A DNA stretch of 56,482 nucleotides, from the NCBI GenBank assembly GCA_002317355.1, contig DCJC01000039.1:8885-65366 (forward strand). Reading direction: 5' to 3'. The first letter of the stretch is position 1. Each line of letters opens with the position of its first letter. A model generated the notes under the pieces. The model searched no databases and was not told where the DNA came from. It saw nothing but the letters and a program-made list of their open reading frames with translations. The stretch comes from Prevotellaceae bacterium UBA1710. GTDB lineage: Bacteria; Bacteroidota; Bacteroidia; Bacteroidales; Bacteroidaceae. The position numbers and the translations under genes were made by a program. Positions 33,653 to 41,882 of this stretch are shown piece after piece.

Positions 33653-34848
33653 GCATGTTCTTCTACATAGGCATTATCTACCTCGTTCTCGTGACGGTGG
33701 TACTGACTTTATGGAGGTTGATTGATGACAACTTCCAGAAGATGCAGTACCTTGAAAATGGTCGCGAGGCAGAACGCTATATGAAGGGAATTGAGGAGAT
33801 ACTACAATCCACTCAGTCGTTCCTGTGGTATTTGTACAATGGAGAACTTGTGATTGGCCAGCGTTTCTTTGAGGCATCAGGATTCCGTAAGCGTAAAGTT
33901 TCGCTTGCTGCTATATTACGATGTGTGTCACGTCAGGATCGTATAGAAATACAGAAAGCGCTTGAGGAAGCTGATGAGGCTGGATTGTATGTGGATTTTA
34001 CTCTTACCTTCCCTCGTTCCAAAGTTTCTCATTCACTTAGTGTTATGGTATGTCGTGATGCTTCAAAGTTGGTTAAGGAGGATGCTAATGGTAATTTGAT
34101 GGGTATTTTGACCATTATTGATGATGCCCGTCAAAAGGAGAAGGAACGTAAGAGAGCCTTTGACCTTGAGGAAGAAAGTAAGTTGAAGGCAAGTTTCCTT
34201 GCAGCAATGGGACATGAGATCCGTACTCCGGTAAATATCATAACAGGTTTCTCACAGATACTTGCACAAGCTGGTAGTGAGACTTCCGAAGAAGAGATGA
34301 AGAGCTACTCTCAGATTATCTCAGATAATACAGAGCAACTTCTTCGCTTGCTGAATGCCGTTCTCAATAGTAGTTCGGAGGGCGAAGAAATCCAGATGGC
34401 CTTGAAGACAAGAAAGGTAAAGGATTTTGTTGAAGAACTCTATGCTACATATAATGTTGTGATACCTGAGCATCTCGAATACAATATTGTTAGAGGTTGT
34501 GAGGATGTCTATGTAGATGTGAATAGAAGTAGTATGATGCAGGTGATGTCAAACCTCGTCAATAATGCTGTTAAGTTTACCAAACAAGGTGGTCTCACCA
34601 TGGGTTGGGAATGTAAAGATGATGATGTCATCATTTTCCTTGAAGATACCGGTATCGGTGTTCCAAAAGAAAAACAGGAACTTATATTCGACCGTTATTA
34701 TAAGGAGAGCAGTAGTACTGCTGGTGCTGGTATCGGACTCTCACTATGCCGCCGATTGGTAGAGAATATGCACGGCAAAATCCAAGTAAAGAGTGAAGTG
34801 GGCAAGGGCTCACGATTTGAATTGATATTTAAGAAGAAAGAAGTCTGA
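33649..34848 (+). CDS. Membrane-anchored sensor histidine kinase
   Basis: A 399-residue kinase with the same layout as its upstream neighbour: an N-terminal helix (MSMFFYIGIIYLVLVTVVLT), a PAS-like region, the H-box FLAAMGHEIRTPVNIITGFS (His about 190), the N-box NLVNNAVKFTKQGG, G-boxes LEDTGIGVP and GAGIGLSLCRRLVE, and no receiver. The two kinases look like products of a tandem duplication that then diverged. Four-base overlap with the preceding gene; 75 bases to the GGDEF gene. Confidence 0.92.
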   Translation: MSMFFYIGIIYLVLVTVVLTLWRLIDDNFQKMQYLENGREAERYMKGIEEILQSTQSFLWYLYNGELVIGQRFFEASGFRKRKVSLAAILRCVSRQDRIEIQKALEEADEAGLYVDFTLTFPRSKVSHSLSVMVCRDASKLVKEDANGNLMGILTIIDDARQKEKERKRAFDLEEESKLKASFLAAMGHEIRTPVNIITGFSQILAQAGSETSEEEMKSYSQIISDNTEQLLRLLNAVLNSSSEGEEIQMALKTRKVKDFVEELYATYNVVIPEHLEYNIVRGCEDVYVDVNRSSMMQVMSNLVNNAVKFTKQGGLTMGWECKDDDVIIFLEDTGIGVPKEKQELIFDRYYKESSSTAGAGIGLSLCRRLVENMHGKIQVKSEVGKGSRFELIFKKKEV

Positions 34849-34923
34849 AGCTGATGCCGAAGGATAGGCACAAGACGTAAAAGTTGTTATTATTTATTTC
34901 CACCCCTAAAGCTAAAATAGCTA

Positions 34924-35445
34924 ATGATACAAGTAGAAGAATCTTACCTTAACCATTTGATATACATCTCAGAGCATGATGAGCTTACGGGAGTATTGAA
35001 CAGATATGGACTAAAGAAGCGATTGGGTGAAATATTCACTCCGCAAAACGAGGGTTTCCTTTGCATTGTGGACATCGATCACTTCAAAATGATAAATGAT
35101 GTAGGAGGTCACCAAACTGGAGACCTTGTACTGATAGAGTTTGCTAAGTGTCTTTGTGGCATTAGTAACTCACTTGTTGGACGATTAGGTGGAGATGAGT
35201 TCTTCATCTATGTTAAAGGTATTGAAACCGAAGAAGGACTGCGAAAGGAATTTGCAGCTTTGGAGGAAAGAATTAACGCTATTGATGTGCCTTGCTTGAA
35301 TGGGATGAAGATTACGTTCAGCATTGGTGCAAAATATTTCCGAGGTGACTTGGATGAACTTAAGGATGGTGCTTACTCGTCTGCAGATAAACTTTGCTAT
35401 GAGAGTAAGAAACAGGATGGTAATAGCATCATGATAGAAATATAA
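34924..35445 (+). CDS. Stand-alone GGDEF diguanylate cyclase
   Basis: A 173-residue protein that is essentially a bare GGDEF domain, which makes c-di-GMP from two GTP. HDELTGVLNRYGL opens the domain. DIDHFKMINDVGGHQTGD carries the metal-binding Asp and GTP contacts, and VGRLGGDEFFIY holds an intact GGDEF signature. No RxxD inhibitory site precedes it, so product feedback may be absent. No sensor domain is fused; the neighbouring kinases could supply control. Such domains are scarce in Bacteroidetes, which makes the pairing with an intact EAL protein in the same operon notable. Confidence 0.88.
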   Translation: MIQVEESYLNHLIYISEHDELTGVLNRYGLKKRLGEIFTPQNEGFLCIVDIDHFKMINDVGGHQTGDLVLIEFAKCLCGISNSLVGRLGGDEFFIYVKGIETEEGLRKEFAALEERINAIDVPCLNGMKITFSIGAKYFRGDLDELKDGAYSSADKLCYESKKQDGNSIMIEI

Positions 35446-35454
35446 AATATAGAA

Positions 35455-36804
35455 ATGAATAATATACACGGAGATATGATGTTGTCAATGCCGGTTAGCA
35501 AGCTTTTGAGGAAGTTTGCGGCACCAGCTATGCTCGCGATGTCGGCTAATGGAATATTCAATATTTGTGATATATTGATTATCAGCCGAGGTGTGGGCTT
35601 GGATGCTATTGCTGGTTTGACTTGCACGTTTCCTATCGTGATCTTTATCTCCGCTATTGCTGCATTGACTAATGTGGGTGCAACCACACAGATATCAATG
35701 CTTTATGCCAAAGGTGATCAGGAGAAAGCGCTGAAAGTGTTTGGCAATGCTTTACTGATGATAATTTTCTTGGGCACACTCGTTTCTGCTATCTTTGAAA
35801 TCTATATAGAAGATATACTTCGACTATGTGGCGCCTCGAATGTCACGCTCCCGTATGCTGTTGAGTATATGAGAATGATGCTCGTCGGAACTGTGATACT
35901 GTTTGCAATGCAAGGCTTTGGACGACTGCTGCATGTGGTAGGCAAGCCTAAGGTGCAGATGATGGTTCAGTTGGTTGGTATTGTGGTGAATATCCTCCTT
36001 GACGCTCTTTTCGTATTCGTGTTCAAATGGGGAATGATGGGCGCTGCATTAGGTACTGTGCTTTGTCAGATTGCATCTTTGATTGTATTCTTGATGATAT
36101 TCTCCGACGATGATTCATTCATACATTTTTCAAAGAAAGGTTTTCGTCTGGATATGAGCGTTGTAAGGAATATCGTTTCAATAGGTATTTCTCCGTTTGC
36201 TATCAATGTGTGTGGATGTGTAGTGGCTATTATAATCAATATGTCACTTATTGAGGCAGGTGGCGAGCATAGCGACCTTTATATGGGTACTTATGCCATT
36301 ATTCAGAGAATTACCCAGGTGTTGATACTCTTGATTTCTGGTTTGGGAATGGCTATGAGTTCCGTTACCACATACAATCTTGCAAAGCAGAATTATTTGC
36401 GTGTGCGTAAGGTGCTGATGGTTGCTATCCTTTATTCGGTTATCATTATGAGTGTAGGGTATGGCGTTGTTGCCATCTTTACAGATCAGATAGTGTCTGT
36501 ATTCACTACAGATAAGCAGATGATAGATATATGTGTGCCAGCTCTTATTATCGGACTTTGCACATTCCCATTCGTGGGCTCACAGATGATAGCGGTATCG
36601 TTCTTCCAGACTATACGAGTACCAAAGGCATCAATGCTGATTTCGCTTACAAGACAAGTGCTTTTCCTTATTCCGATGCTGATATTCCTTCCTCACATGA
36701 TAGGAGTGACGGGAGTTTGGTGGAGTATGGCACTTGCAGATGTGGCGAGCGTTACGATAACATGGATTATGCTTTATACAGAGACTAAAAAGTTAAGTTT
36801 ATGA
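35455..36804 (+). CDS. MATE-family efflux transporter
   Basis: A 449-residue inner-membrane protein with about twelve hydrophobic helices in two similar halves, starting MPVSKLLRKFAAPAMLAMSA as MATE proteins do. GVGLDAIAGLTCTFPIVIF and VPALIIGLCTFPFVGSQMIA are typical helix stretches. It should exchange cations for an organic substrate, which cannot be named. It lies nine bases after the GGDEF gene and overlaps the Hpt gene by four bases, so it is co-expressed with a signalling system, an uncommon place for a MATE pump. Confidence 0.88.
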   Translation: MNNIHGDMMLSMPVSKLLRKFAAPAMLAMSANGIFNICDILIISRGVGLDAIAGLTCTFPIVIFISAIAALTNVGATTQISMLYAKGDQEKALKVFGNALLMIIFLGTLVSAIFEIYIEDILRLCGASNVTLPYAVEYMRMMLVGTVILFAMQGFGRLLHVVGKPKVQMMVQLVGIVVNILLDALFVFVFKWGMMGAALGTVLCQIASLIVFLMIFSDDDSFIHFSKKGFRLDMSVVRNIVSIGISPFAINVCGCVVAIIINMSLIEAGGEHSDLYMGTYAIIQRITQVLILLISGLGMAMSSVTTYNLAKQNYLRVRKVLMVAILYSVIIMSVGYGVVAIFTDQIVSVFTTDKQMIDICVPALIIGLCTFPFVGSQMIAVSFFQTIRVPKASMLISLTRQVLFLIPMLIFLPHMIGVTGVWWSMALADVASVTITWIMLYTETKKLSL

Positions 36805-37142
36805 CAATTGAAGAGAAGTATATTTGTTTGCATGGAGACTATGAAGAGGCTAAGAACAGATTGATGAACGACCGATTGGTCGAGAAATTTGCTTTGAAGT
36901 TTCTTTCTGATCCATCAATGCAGCAGTTGCGTGATGCCATTGCTACTGGAGATAATCCTACTGCCTTTCGTGCGGTGCATACGCTTAAGGGTGTAGCAGC
37001 AAACCTTGCTTTTACTGAACTTCGTATGGCTGCTTCCGAATTGACTGAGCAGATGCGAAGTTGTGATAAGCCTGCTGATGCCGAACTGCTTAGGAAAGTG
37101 GAGGATGCATATAAATTAGTGATCGATACACTTCAGAAATAA
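36801..37142 (+). CDS. Histidine phosphotransfer (Hpt) protein
   Basis: A 113-residue helical protein. The Hpt motif AFRAVHTLKGVAANLAF contains the phospho-accepting His (about residue 60) with the usual K-G spacing, in a four-helix bundle of normal size. In a His-Asp-His-Asp relay it would carry phosphate between the receiver of the hybrid kinase (30399) and that of the EAL protein encoded nine bases downstream. Its gene overlaps the MATE gene by four bases. Confidence 0.9.
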   Translation: MTIEEKYICLHGDYEEAKNRLMNDRLVEKFALKFLSDPSMQQLRDAIATGDNPTAFRAVHTLKGVAANLAFTELRMAASELTEQMRSCDKPADAELLRKVEDAYKLVIDTLQK

Positions 37143-37150
37143 AGAAGACA

Positions 37151-38809
37151 ATGATAATAGGACGCCGTTCAGTCCTTGTTGTTGAGGACAATGAATTAAA
37201 TCGCGAGATGCTCTGCATGATGCTGGAGGACAGATATGAAGTCCTTCAGGCAGAGAATGGTAAGGAGGGCCTTGAGGTTCTCCAAGATCACTATCGTGAT
37301 ATCTCAATCATTGTCCTTGATGTTCAGATGCCTGTAATGAACGGTTATGAGTTTCTCCAGAATCTCAGGAATGATGATCTGCTGAAGGAAATTCCAGTTA
37401 TTGTTGCTACTGGTAGTAGTGAACAGGAAGAAGAGGAGAAATGTCTTGAGTTAGGCGCTACTGATTTTGTCATTAAGCCTTACAAGAGAAATATTGTGCT
37501 GAAGCGTATCAGTAACATCATCAGACTTAGGGAGTCTTCATCAACATTGAAGGAAGTTGAGTTTGATGATCTGACAGGTGTGTTTACCAGACAAGCATTC
37601 TTTCATCATGCTGATAGAATGCTGAAAGAATTTCCTGATATGGAGTTCACGATCGCCATATCTGATATCCAGGATTTCCGACTCGTAAAGGAGCGTTATG
37701 GTACTAAGGTTGCCGATGGTCTTCTTATGAAGAATGTAGAACTTCTTCGTAAAGCGCAGAGGGAGAATTTTGTATTCGGAAGGTATGATGACAATCAGTT
37801 TGTTGTAATCTCCCCAAGTTCTTCGCGATATGAACAGATGAGAGAAGAAATTCGGGGTGATCTGTATCTGCCTTTGCCGGAAGAAGGAAATGCGGTACTA
37901 AAATTTGGCATAAAGCGTAATATTGACCATAATATTCCAATAAAGGAGCATTGTCATCATGCTCTTATGGCTCTCGATACCGTTAAGCATGTGTATGGTA
38001 ATAACTATGCTGTGTTCGATGAAGACATGCAGAAGTACTATGACCGTAGAGTTGCAATTGAGAGGTCTATGGTTTCTGCTTTGGAGAAAGAGCAGTTCAA
38101 GTTATATTATCAGCCTAAGCATGATTCACGAACAGGAGTACTTGTTGGTGCAGAGGCTTTGATCCGTTGGATTCATCCTGAGTTTGGATTCTTGTCTCCT
38201 GCGGAATTCATACCTGTTTTTGAACAGACGGGATTTGTCTCTGAAGTTGATTTCTATGCTTGGAAACGCACTTGCCAGAATCAGCGAAGATGGCAGAATG
38301 AAGGTGTGCGTATTGTTCCAATATCTGTTAATTGCTCACGTTCGGAGTTGCTTCAGGCAGACTTCTTGCGTAAGTGGTTCAAACCGCTTCAGGACTCTTA
38401 TCTTCCACCTCAGAGTATGCACCTTGAGGTGACGGAAAGCCTTTTTACCGAGAAGTTCGAGAAATTGGCAGAAGTGCTTCGAGAATGTCAGCAAAGAGGT
38501 GTTAAGATTGAGCTTGACGACTTTGGAACGGGATATTCTTCCCTTAGTATGTTCCAGCTGTTGCCATTGGATATCATCAAGTTTGATATGTCGTTCGTAA
38601 AGGGGTTGGATAGTCCTAAGCAGGAACGTGTTATGGCTGCGTGTGTAAATCTTGTTCATAATCTTGGACTTAAGACTGTTGCTGAGGGTGTTGAAACCCA
38701 TGAGCAACTTGATAAGGTGAAGTCTATGGGGCTCGATATGGTGCAAGGCTATTACTATTCTCGACCACTTCCAGAAGAAGAGTTTGAGAGATATTTAAGG
38801 GGAATATGA
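37151..38809 (+). CDS. Response regulator with degenerate GGDEF and intact EAL domain
   Basis: A 552-residue protein with three domains. The receiver (about 1-125) has VLVVEDNELN and the phospho-Asp in IIVLDVQMPVMNGYE. The GGDEF-like domain (about 130-290) has the signature replaced by GRYDDNQF, so it is probably not catalytic. The EAL domain (about 295-552) keeps all metal and catalytic residues: GAEALIRW, VNCSRSEL, LEVTES, ELDDFGTGYSS, IKFDMSFVKG, VAEGVETHEQ and VQGYYYSRPL. It should hydrolyse c-di-GMP under phosphorylation control from the operon's kinases, opposing the GGDEF protein at 34924. Confidence 0.9.
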   Translation: MIIGRRSVLVVEDNELNREMLCMMLEDRYEVLQAENGKEGLEVLQDHYRDISIIVLDVQMPVMNGYEFLQNLRNDDLLKEIPVIVATGSSEQEEEEKCLELGATDFVIKPYKRNIVLKRISNIIRLRESSSTLKEVEFDDLTGVFTRQAFFHHADRMLKEFPDMEFTIAISDIQDFRLVKERYGTKVADGLLMKNVELLRKAQRENFVFGRYDDNQFVVISPSSSRYEQMREEIRGDLYLPLPEEGNAVLKFGIKRNIDHNIPIKEHCHHALMALDTVKHVYGNNYAVFDEDMQKYYDRRVAIERSMVSALEKEQFKLYYQPKHDSRTGVLVGAEALIRWIHPEFGFLSPAEFIPVFEQTGFVSEVDFYAWKRTCQNQRRWQNEGVRIVPISVNCSRSELLQADFLRKWFKPLQDSYLPPQSMHLEVTESLFTEKFEKLAEVLRECQQRGVKIELDDFGTGYSSLSMFQLLPLDIIKFDMSFVKGLDSPKQERVMAACVNLVHNLGLKTVAEGVETHEQLDKVKSMGLDMVQGYYYSRPLPEEEFERYLRGI

Positions 38810-39942
38810 ATATTAGGAACATAAAAATAATCCTTGTAGTTGCCGCTGTGATAATCGCAGCGGCTTCTCTGGTTGTATCACACTACCTCGTTCGTGACCT
38901 TGCCATAGAGGAAAGAAATCGTATGGAAGTGTGGGCAGAGGCTATGCGCTCGCTTAATACGGCAGAAGAGAATACCGATCTCAATCTTGTGCTCAAGGTT
39001 ATTAATGAGAATAATACCATTCCTGTTATCGTAACTGATGATCAAGGTAATGTTCAGACTTTCCGAAACGTTGAACTTGATGCAAAGAACTATGAAGATA
39101 GTCTAAAGCAGGCTTCTGAAATGGCATTACGAATGCAAGCTTCAGGTAGAGATATAAATATTTCTCTTGGACAGGATGCAGGTAATATTCATGTGAGCTA
39201 TGATGAGTCTGTTATGATTACTCGTCTGTCGTTCTATCCTTATGTTCAGTTGGGAATAGTTTTAATCTTTGTTGTTATAGCAATATTTGCGCTTCTCACA
39301 TCAAAGAAGGCTGAACAGAATAAGGTGTGGGTAGGACTTTCAAAGGAAACGGCTCATCAGTTGGGTACTCCAATATCCTCTCTTATGGCTTGGACGGAGA
39401 TTCTTCGTGAGCAATATCCTGAAGATGAGTTGATTCCTGAGATGGATAAGGATGTGAAGCGACTTCAACTCATTGCAGAGCGTTTCTCGAAGATAGGTTC
39501 AATACCAGAGCCTGTAGATACACCACTTGCAGATATGCTTCATCATGTGGTGGATTATATGGATCGTAGAACTTCTCAAAAGGTTAAGATTATAGATGAT
39601 TTTTCTTCGTGTGGTGCCCATGTCATGGTTAATCCTTCGCTCTTTGAGTGGGTTCTTGAGAATTTGTGTAAGAATGCGGTTGATGCCATGGAAGGTGGAG
39701 GTACTATTACGATCAAGGCTATAGCGTCACCTAATGTCGTTATTGATGTGACTGATACGGGTAAGGGTATCGAGAAGAAGAATATCAAGAATGTTTTCCG
39801 ACCTGGATTTACCACAAAGCAACGAGGTTGGGGACTTGGACTTTCTCTTGCCAAGCGTATCGTGGAAGAATATCATCATGGCAAGATTTATGTTTTGAAA
39901 TCAGAAGTAGGGAAGGGTACTACCTTTAGAATTGAAGTGTAA
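38806..39942 (+). CDS. Two-helix membrane sensor histidine kinase
   Basis: A 378-residue kinase. Two membrane helices (about residues 6-28 and 146-167) enclose a periplasmic sensor of about 115 residues. The H-box is the Bacteroidetes variant SKETAHQLGTPISSLMAWTE (His about 186), different from the SHEIRTP boxes of the other three kinases. ATPase boxes are LENLCKNAVDAMEGGG, VTDTGKGIEKK and GWGLGLSLAKRIVEEYH. It overlaps the EAL gene by four bases, so it closes the operon, but its origin differs from the other kinases. Confidence 0.9.
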   Translation: MNIRNIKIILVVAAVIIAAASLVVSHYLVRDLAIEERNRMEVWAEAMRSLNTAEENTDLNLVLKVINENNTIPVIVTDDQGNVQTFRNVELDAKNYEDSLKQASEMALRMQASGRDINISLGQDAGNIHVSYDESVMITRLSFYPYVQLGIVLIFVVIAIFALLTSKKAEQNKVWVGLSKETAHQLGTPISSLMAWTEILREQYPEDELIPEMDKDVKRLQLIAERFSKIGSIPEPVDTPLADMLHHVVDYMDRRTSQKVKIIDDFSSCGAHVMVNPSLFEWVLENLCKNAVDAMEGGGTITIKAIASPNVVIDVTDTGKGIEKKNIKNVFRPGFTTKQRGWGLGLSLAKRIVEEYHHGKIYVLKSEVGKGTTFRIEV

Positions 39943-39983
39943 GATCTTCCAATTTTCTTCCATTGTGCCTCCCTAATGATTCC

Positions 39984-40049
39984 GGGGTAAACTCAGTGAA
40001 CCTCCCATTCCGTGTAAGTGGAAGATGGGAGGTTCACTGAGTTTACCCT
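39984..40049. repeat. Hairpin family B, copy 3
   Basis: Arms GGGGTAAACTCAGTGAACCT and AGGTTCACTGAGTTTACCC, with inner stem CCTCCCAT/ATGGGAGG as in copy 4. It lies between the convergent ends of the last kinase gene and the GH105 gene, where it could end both transcripts. Confidence 0.88.
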
Positions 40050-40087
40050 TGTTTTACATCATAGGCACTTATGATGCGTTTACTCTT

Positions 40088-41512
40088 CTATTCATCAGGA
40101 TGTGCTCTCTCATATTCAAGAGCAGCAAGAATGAAAGCACCGAGAGCCTTACCTTCTGTAAGCATCTCACGTTCGGTTACGCGAGAGACATCTTCCCCGA
40201 GAAGGTAGTAAGGAGCAGAACCATCACGTTTGTTCTTACCTCCAAGACCTGCTGAACGACAACTATTCACAATGTCGATACCACCAAACGGGGTTCCATC
40301 ATTCACAACGAAAGTCTCAATGAAACCGCGATATGCTTTGTCGCACATAGCTTTGTAGTCGGTGTCGAGAAGTCCAAGGCGCATACCTTTATAATATGAT
40401 GCGATAAAGAGGGCAGATGCAGACGACTCAAGATAGTTGTATTTTGGTGCCATCTCTACACCTTTGTATTCTGTTGCATTATATCCTGCTCCCTTGTCAA
40501 TAAGCTGATACCAACAGCCAGTGCGTTGTTCCTGATATTGTGCAATACCTGCAGCAAGTTCGTTAAGATGCTGACGCAGAATGGTATAGTTGCTTGTTGT
40601 GTCAACCTTACCCTTCTGCATTTCTTCAAGCACATCAACAAGAGCAAGGAAGAACCAACCTTCTGCTCTTGCCCAGAATTCCTGACTACGACCAGTTTCT
40701 GGATCTGCCCAACAAGCAGATTCCGGCTCTTTGGGAGTAGCAGAGAAACCATGATGAAGAAGATGCTTCTCATTGTTCCAAAGGTAGCTCCAGATTATAT
40801 TGAATTGGTTTGTGATGAAATCCCAATCGCCTTCTGCTGTTCCTGTAAATGTCTTTCCATGATTAACGAGTTGAGCCATAAGAGCACCACCCATATAAGG
40901 ATCATCGAGCCACATCTCGTTCGGATTGCCTTTCTTGTGCCACATACCGCCTCTTGCCTCTTCGAACTGAGAGTCCTTGATAGAGTATTTCTCGATATGT
41001 GCCTTGAGCCCTTTTACGGTAGCATCAATAGCCATCTGTGATTTGATAGCAGTTGAGTCGCTACAGAAATTGGCGTAAAGACCACCTTCCTTTGTTAAGT
41101 CGTAAATCGGGATATAAACCTTGGCAGAATTGAGGTCGTCAAGACTTCCGCCTTCTGTTGGGATCTTATCGAAGTACTTGTTTGCGTACCATTCAATACT
41201 ATAATAGACGCCACGAGCCCATGCCTCTTGCTTGTAGTAGTCAACAGCCTCCATAGCGGCTTTTGCTACAAGGCCTGGCACATAGTCAAACTTAGTCTTG
41301 CTGTTTTCTGGGAGTGGAGTTTCCATTGTGCCATCCATAAGATAGCCAGGAAAGCCCATAAGCTTTTTATTTCCGTAGAAATCATGTATTCTTGATTCGA
41401 GTGCTACACGTGAATACTTTGTCCCCTCATCAAATTTTATTGGTTCTGCAGATATTGTTGCAGAAGATAATAATAGTGTGAAAACCGCTGCAAATAAATG
41501 AGATAGCTTCAT
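40088..41512 (-). CDS. GH105-type unsaturated rhamnogalacturonyl/uronyl hydrolase
   Basis: A 474-residue secreted (alpha/alpha)6-barrel hydrolase that removes the 4,5-unsaturated uronic acid left at oligosaccharide ends by pectin lyases. A signal peptide (MKLSHLFAAVFTLLLSSATI, then SA) is present. GH105/GH88 features are MWLDDPYMGGALMAQL (catalytic Asp region, about residue 207), FWARAEGWFFLALVDVLEEM, CWYQLID, and NYLESSASALFIASYYKGMR. The released uronate is the precursor of KduI's substrate, which links this gene to the operon at 8.7-12.6 kb. Its leader contains two copies of a 34-base direct repeat. Confidence 0.85.
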   Translation of the reverse strand: MKLSHLFAAVFTLLLSSATISAEPIKFDEGTKYSRVALESRIHDFYGNKKLMGFPGYLMDGTMETPLPENSKTKFDYVPGLVAKAAMEAVDYYKQEAWARGVYYSIEWYANKYFDKIPTEGGSLDDLNSAKVYIPIYDLTKEGGLYANFCSDSTAIKSQMAIDATVKGLKAHIEKYSIKDSQFEEARGGMWHKKGNPNEMWLDDPYMGGALMAQLVNHGKTFTGTAEGDWDFITNQFNIIWSYLWNNEKHLLHHGFSATPKEPESACWADPETGRSQEFWARAEGWFFLALVDVLEEMQKGKVDTTSNYTILRQHLNELAAGIAQYQEQRTGCWYQLIDKGAGYNATEYKGVEMAPKYNYLESSASALFIASYYKGMRLGLLDTDYKAMCDKAYRGFIETFVVNDGTPFGGIDIVNSCRSAGLGGKNKRDGSAPYYLLGEDVSRVTEREMLTEGKALGAFILAALEYERAHPDE

Positions 41513-41580
41513 CTTTATGTATAAATGTATTTACAATTCGCTTAATGCAAATTCCCCTGAATAATCATTGTGTTCCAAGC

Positions 41581-41683
41581 AAAAGCTGGCTCACGTTTCT
41601 AATTTTCGAATGCACGGGTGCGCATGAAGAAAATAGTGAAGGTCAGCCTAAAAGCTGGCTCACGTTTCTAATTTTCGAATGCA
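41581..41683. repeat. Two 34-bp direct repeats in the GH105 leader
   Basis: Identical 34-base units at 41581-41614 and 41650-41683 (each begins AAAAGCTGGCTCACGTTTCT and ends TTCGAATGCA), 35 bases apart. The second unit runs into the minus-strand -7 box and covers the predicted start of the GH105 transcript. The rest of the 41513-41882 gap shows only promoters. Confidence 0.85.
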
Positions 41684-41689
41684 AAGTTA
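41682..41689 (-). promoter_or_regulatory. -7 box of the GH105 gene
   Basis: Minus-strand TAACTTTG matches TAnnTTTG, about 170 bases before the ATG at 41512. Confidence 0.55.
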
Positions 41690-41753
41690 GTGAAAAAATA
41701 TGGTATTCCTTATTTATTATAGGTTAAAATTTCATTATTTCGGAAAAAGTTCG

Positions 41754-41761
41754 TACTTTTG
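41754..41761 (+). promoter_or_regulatory. -7 box of glnS
   Basis: TACTTTTG matches TAnnTTTG. It gives a leader of about 115 bases; no clear -33 element is visible. Confidence 0.55.
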
Positions 41762-41882
41762 CACCTAAAAGCCAGTTCATAGCTTCTAAATTGGAAACTG
41801 TAGTTGCTAATATGGTTTGAAATTTAAGGTATTTCTGGCTTCTGATTGCATTAGGAAAAGGTAAAACAAATAACGCAAGTAT

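Noticed and set aside
41581..41683. Two 34-base repeats with a 35-base spacer as a mini-CRISPR array
   Set aside because: Only two units, no cas genes in the window, and the second unit is built into a promoter. A leader duplication explains it better.
41545..41727. 60-codon frame with a repeated SWLTFLIFEC peptide
   Set aside because: The peptide repeat simply mirrors the 34-base DNA duplication in a leader region.
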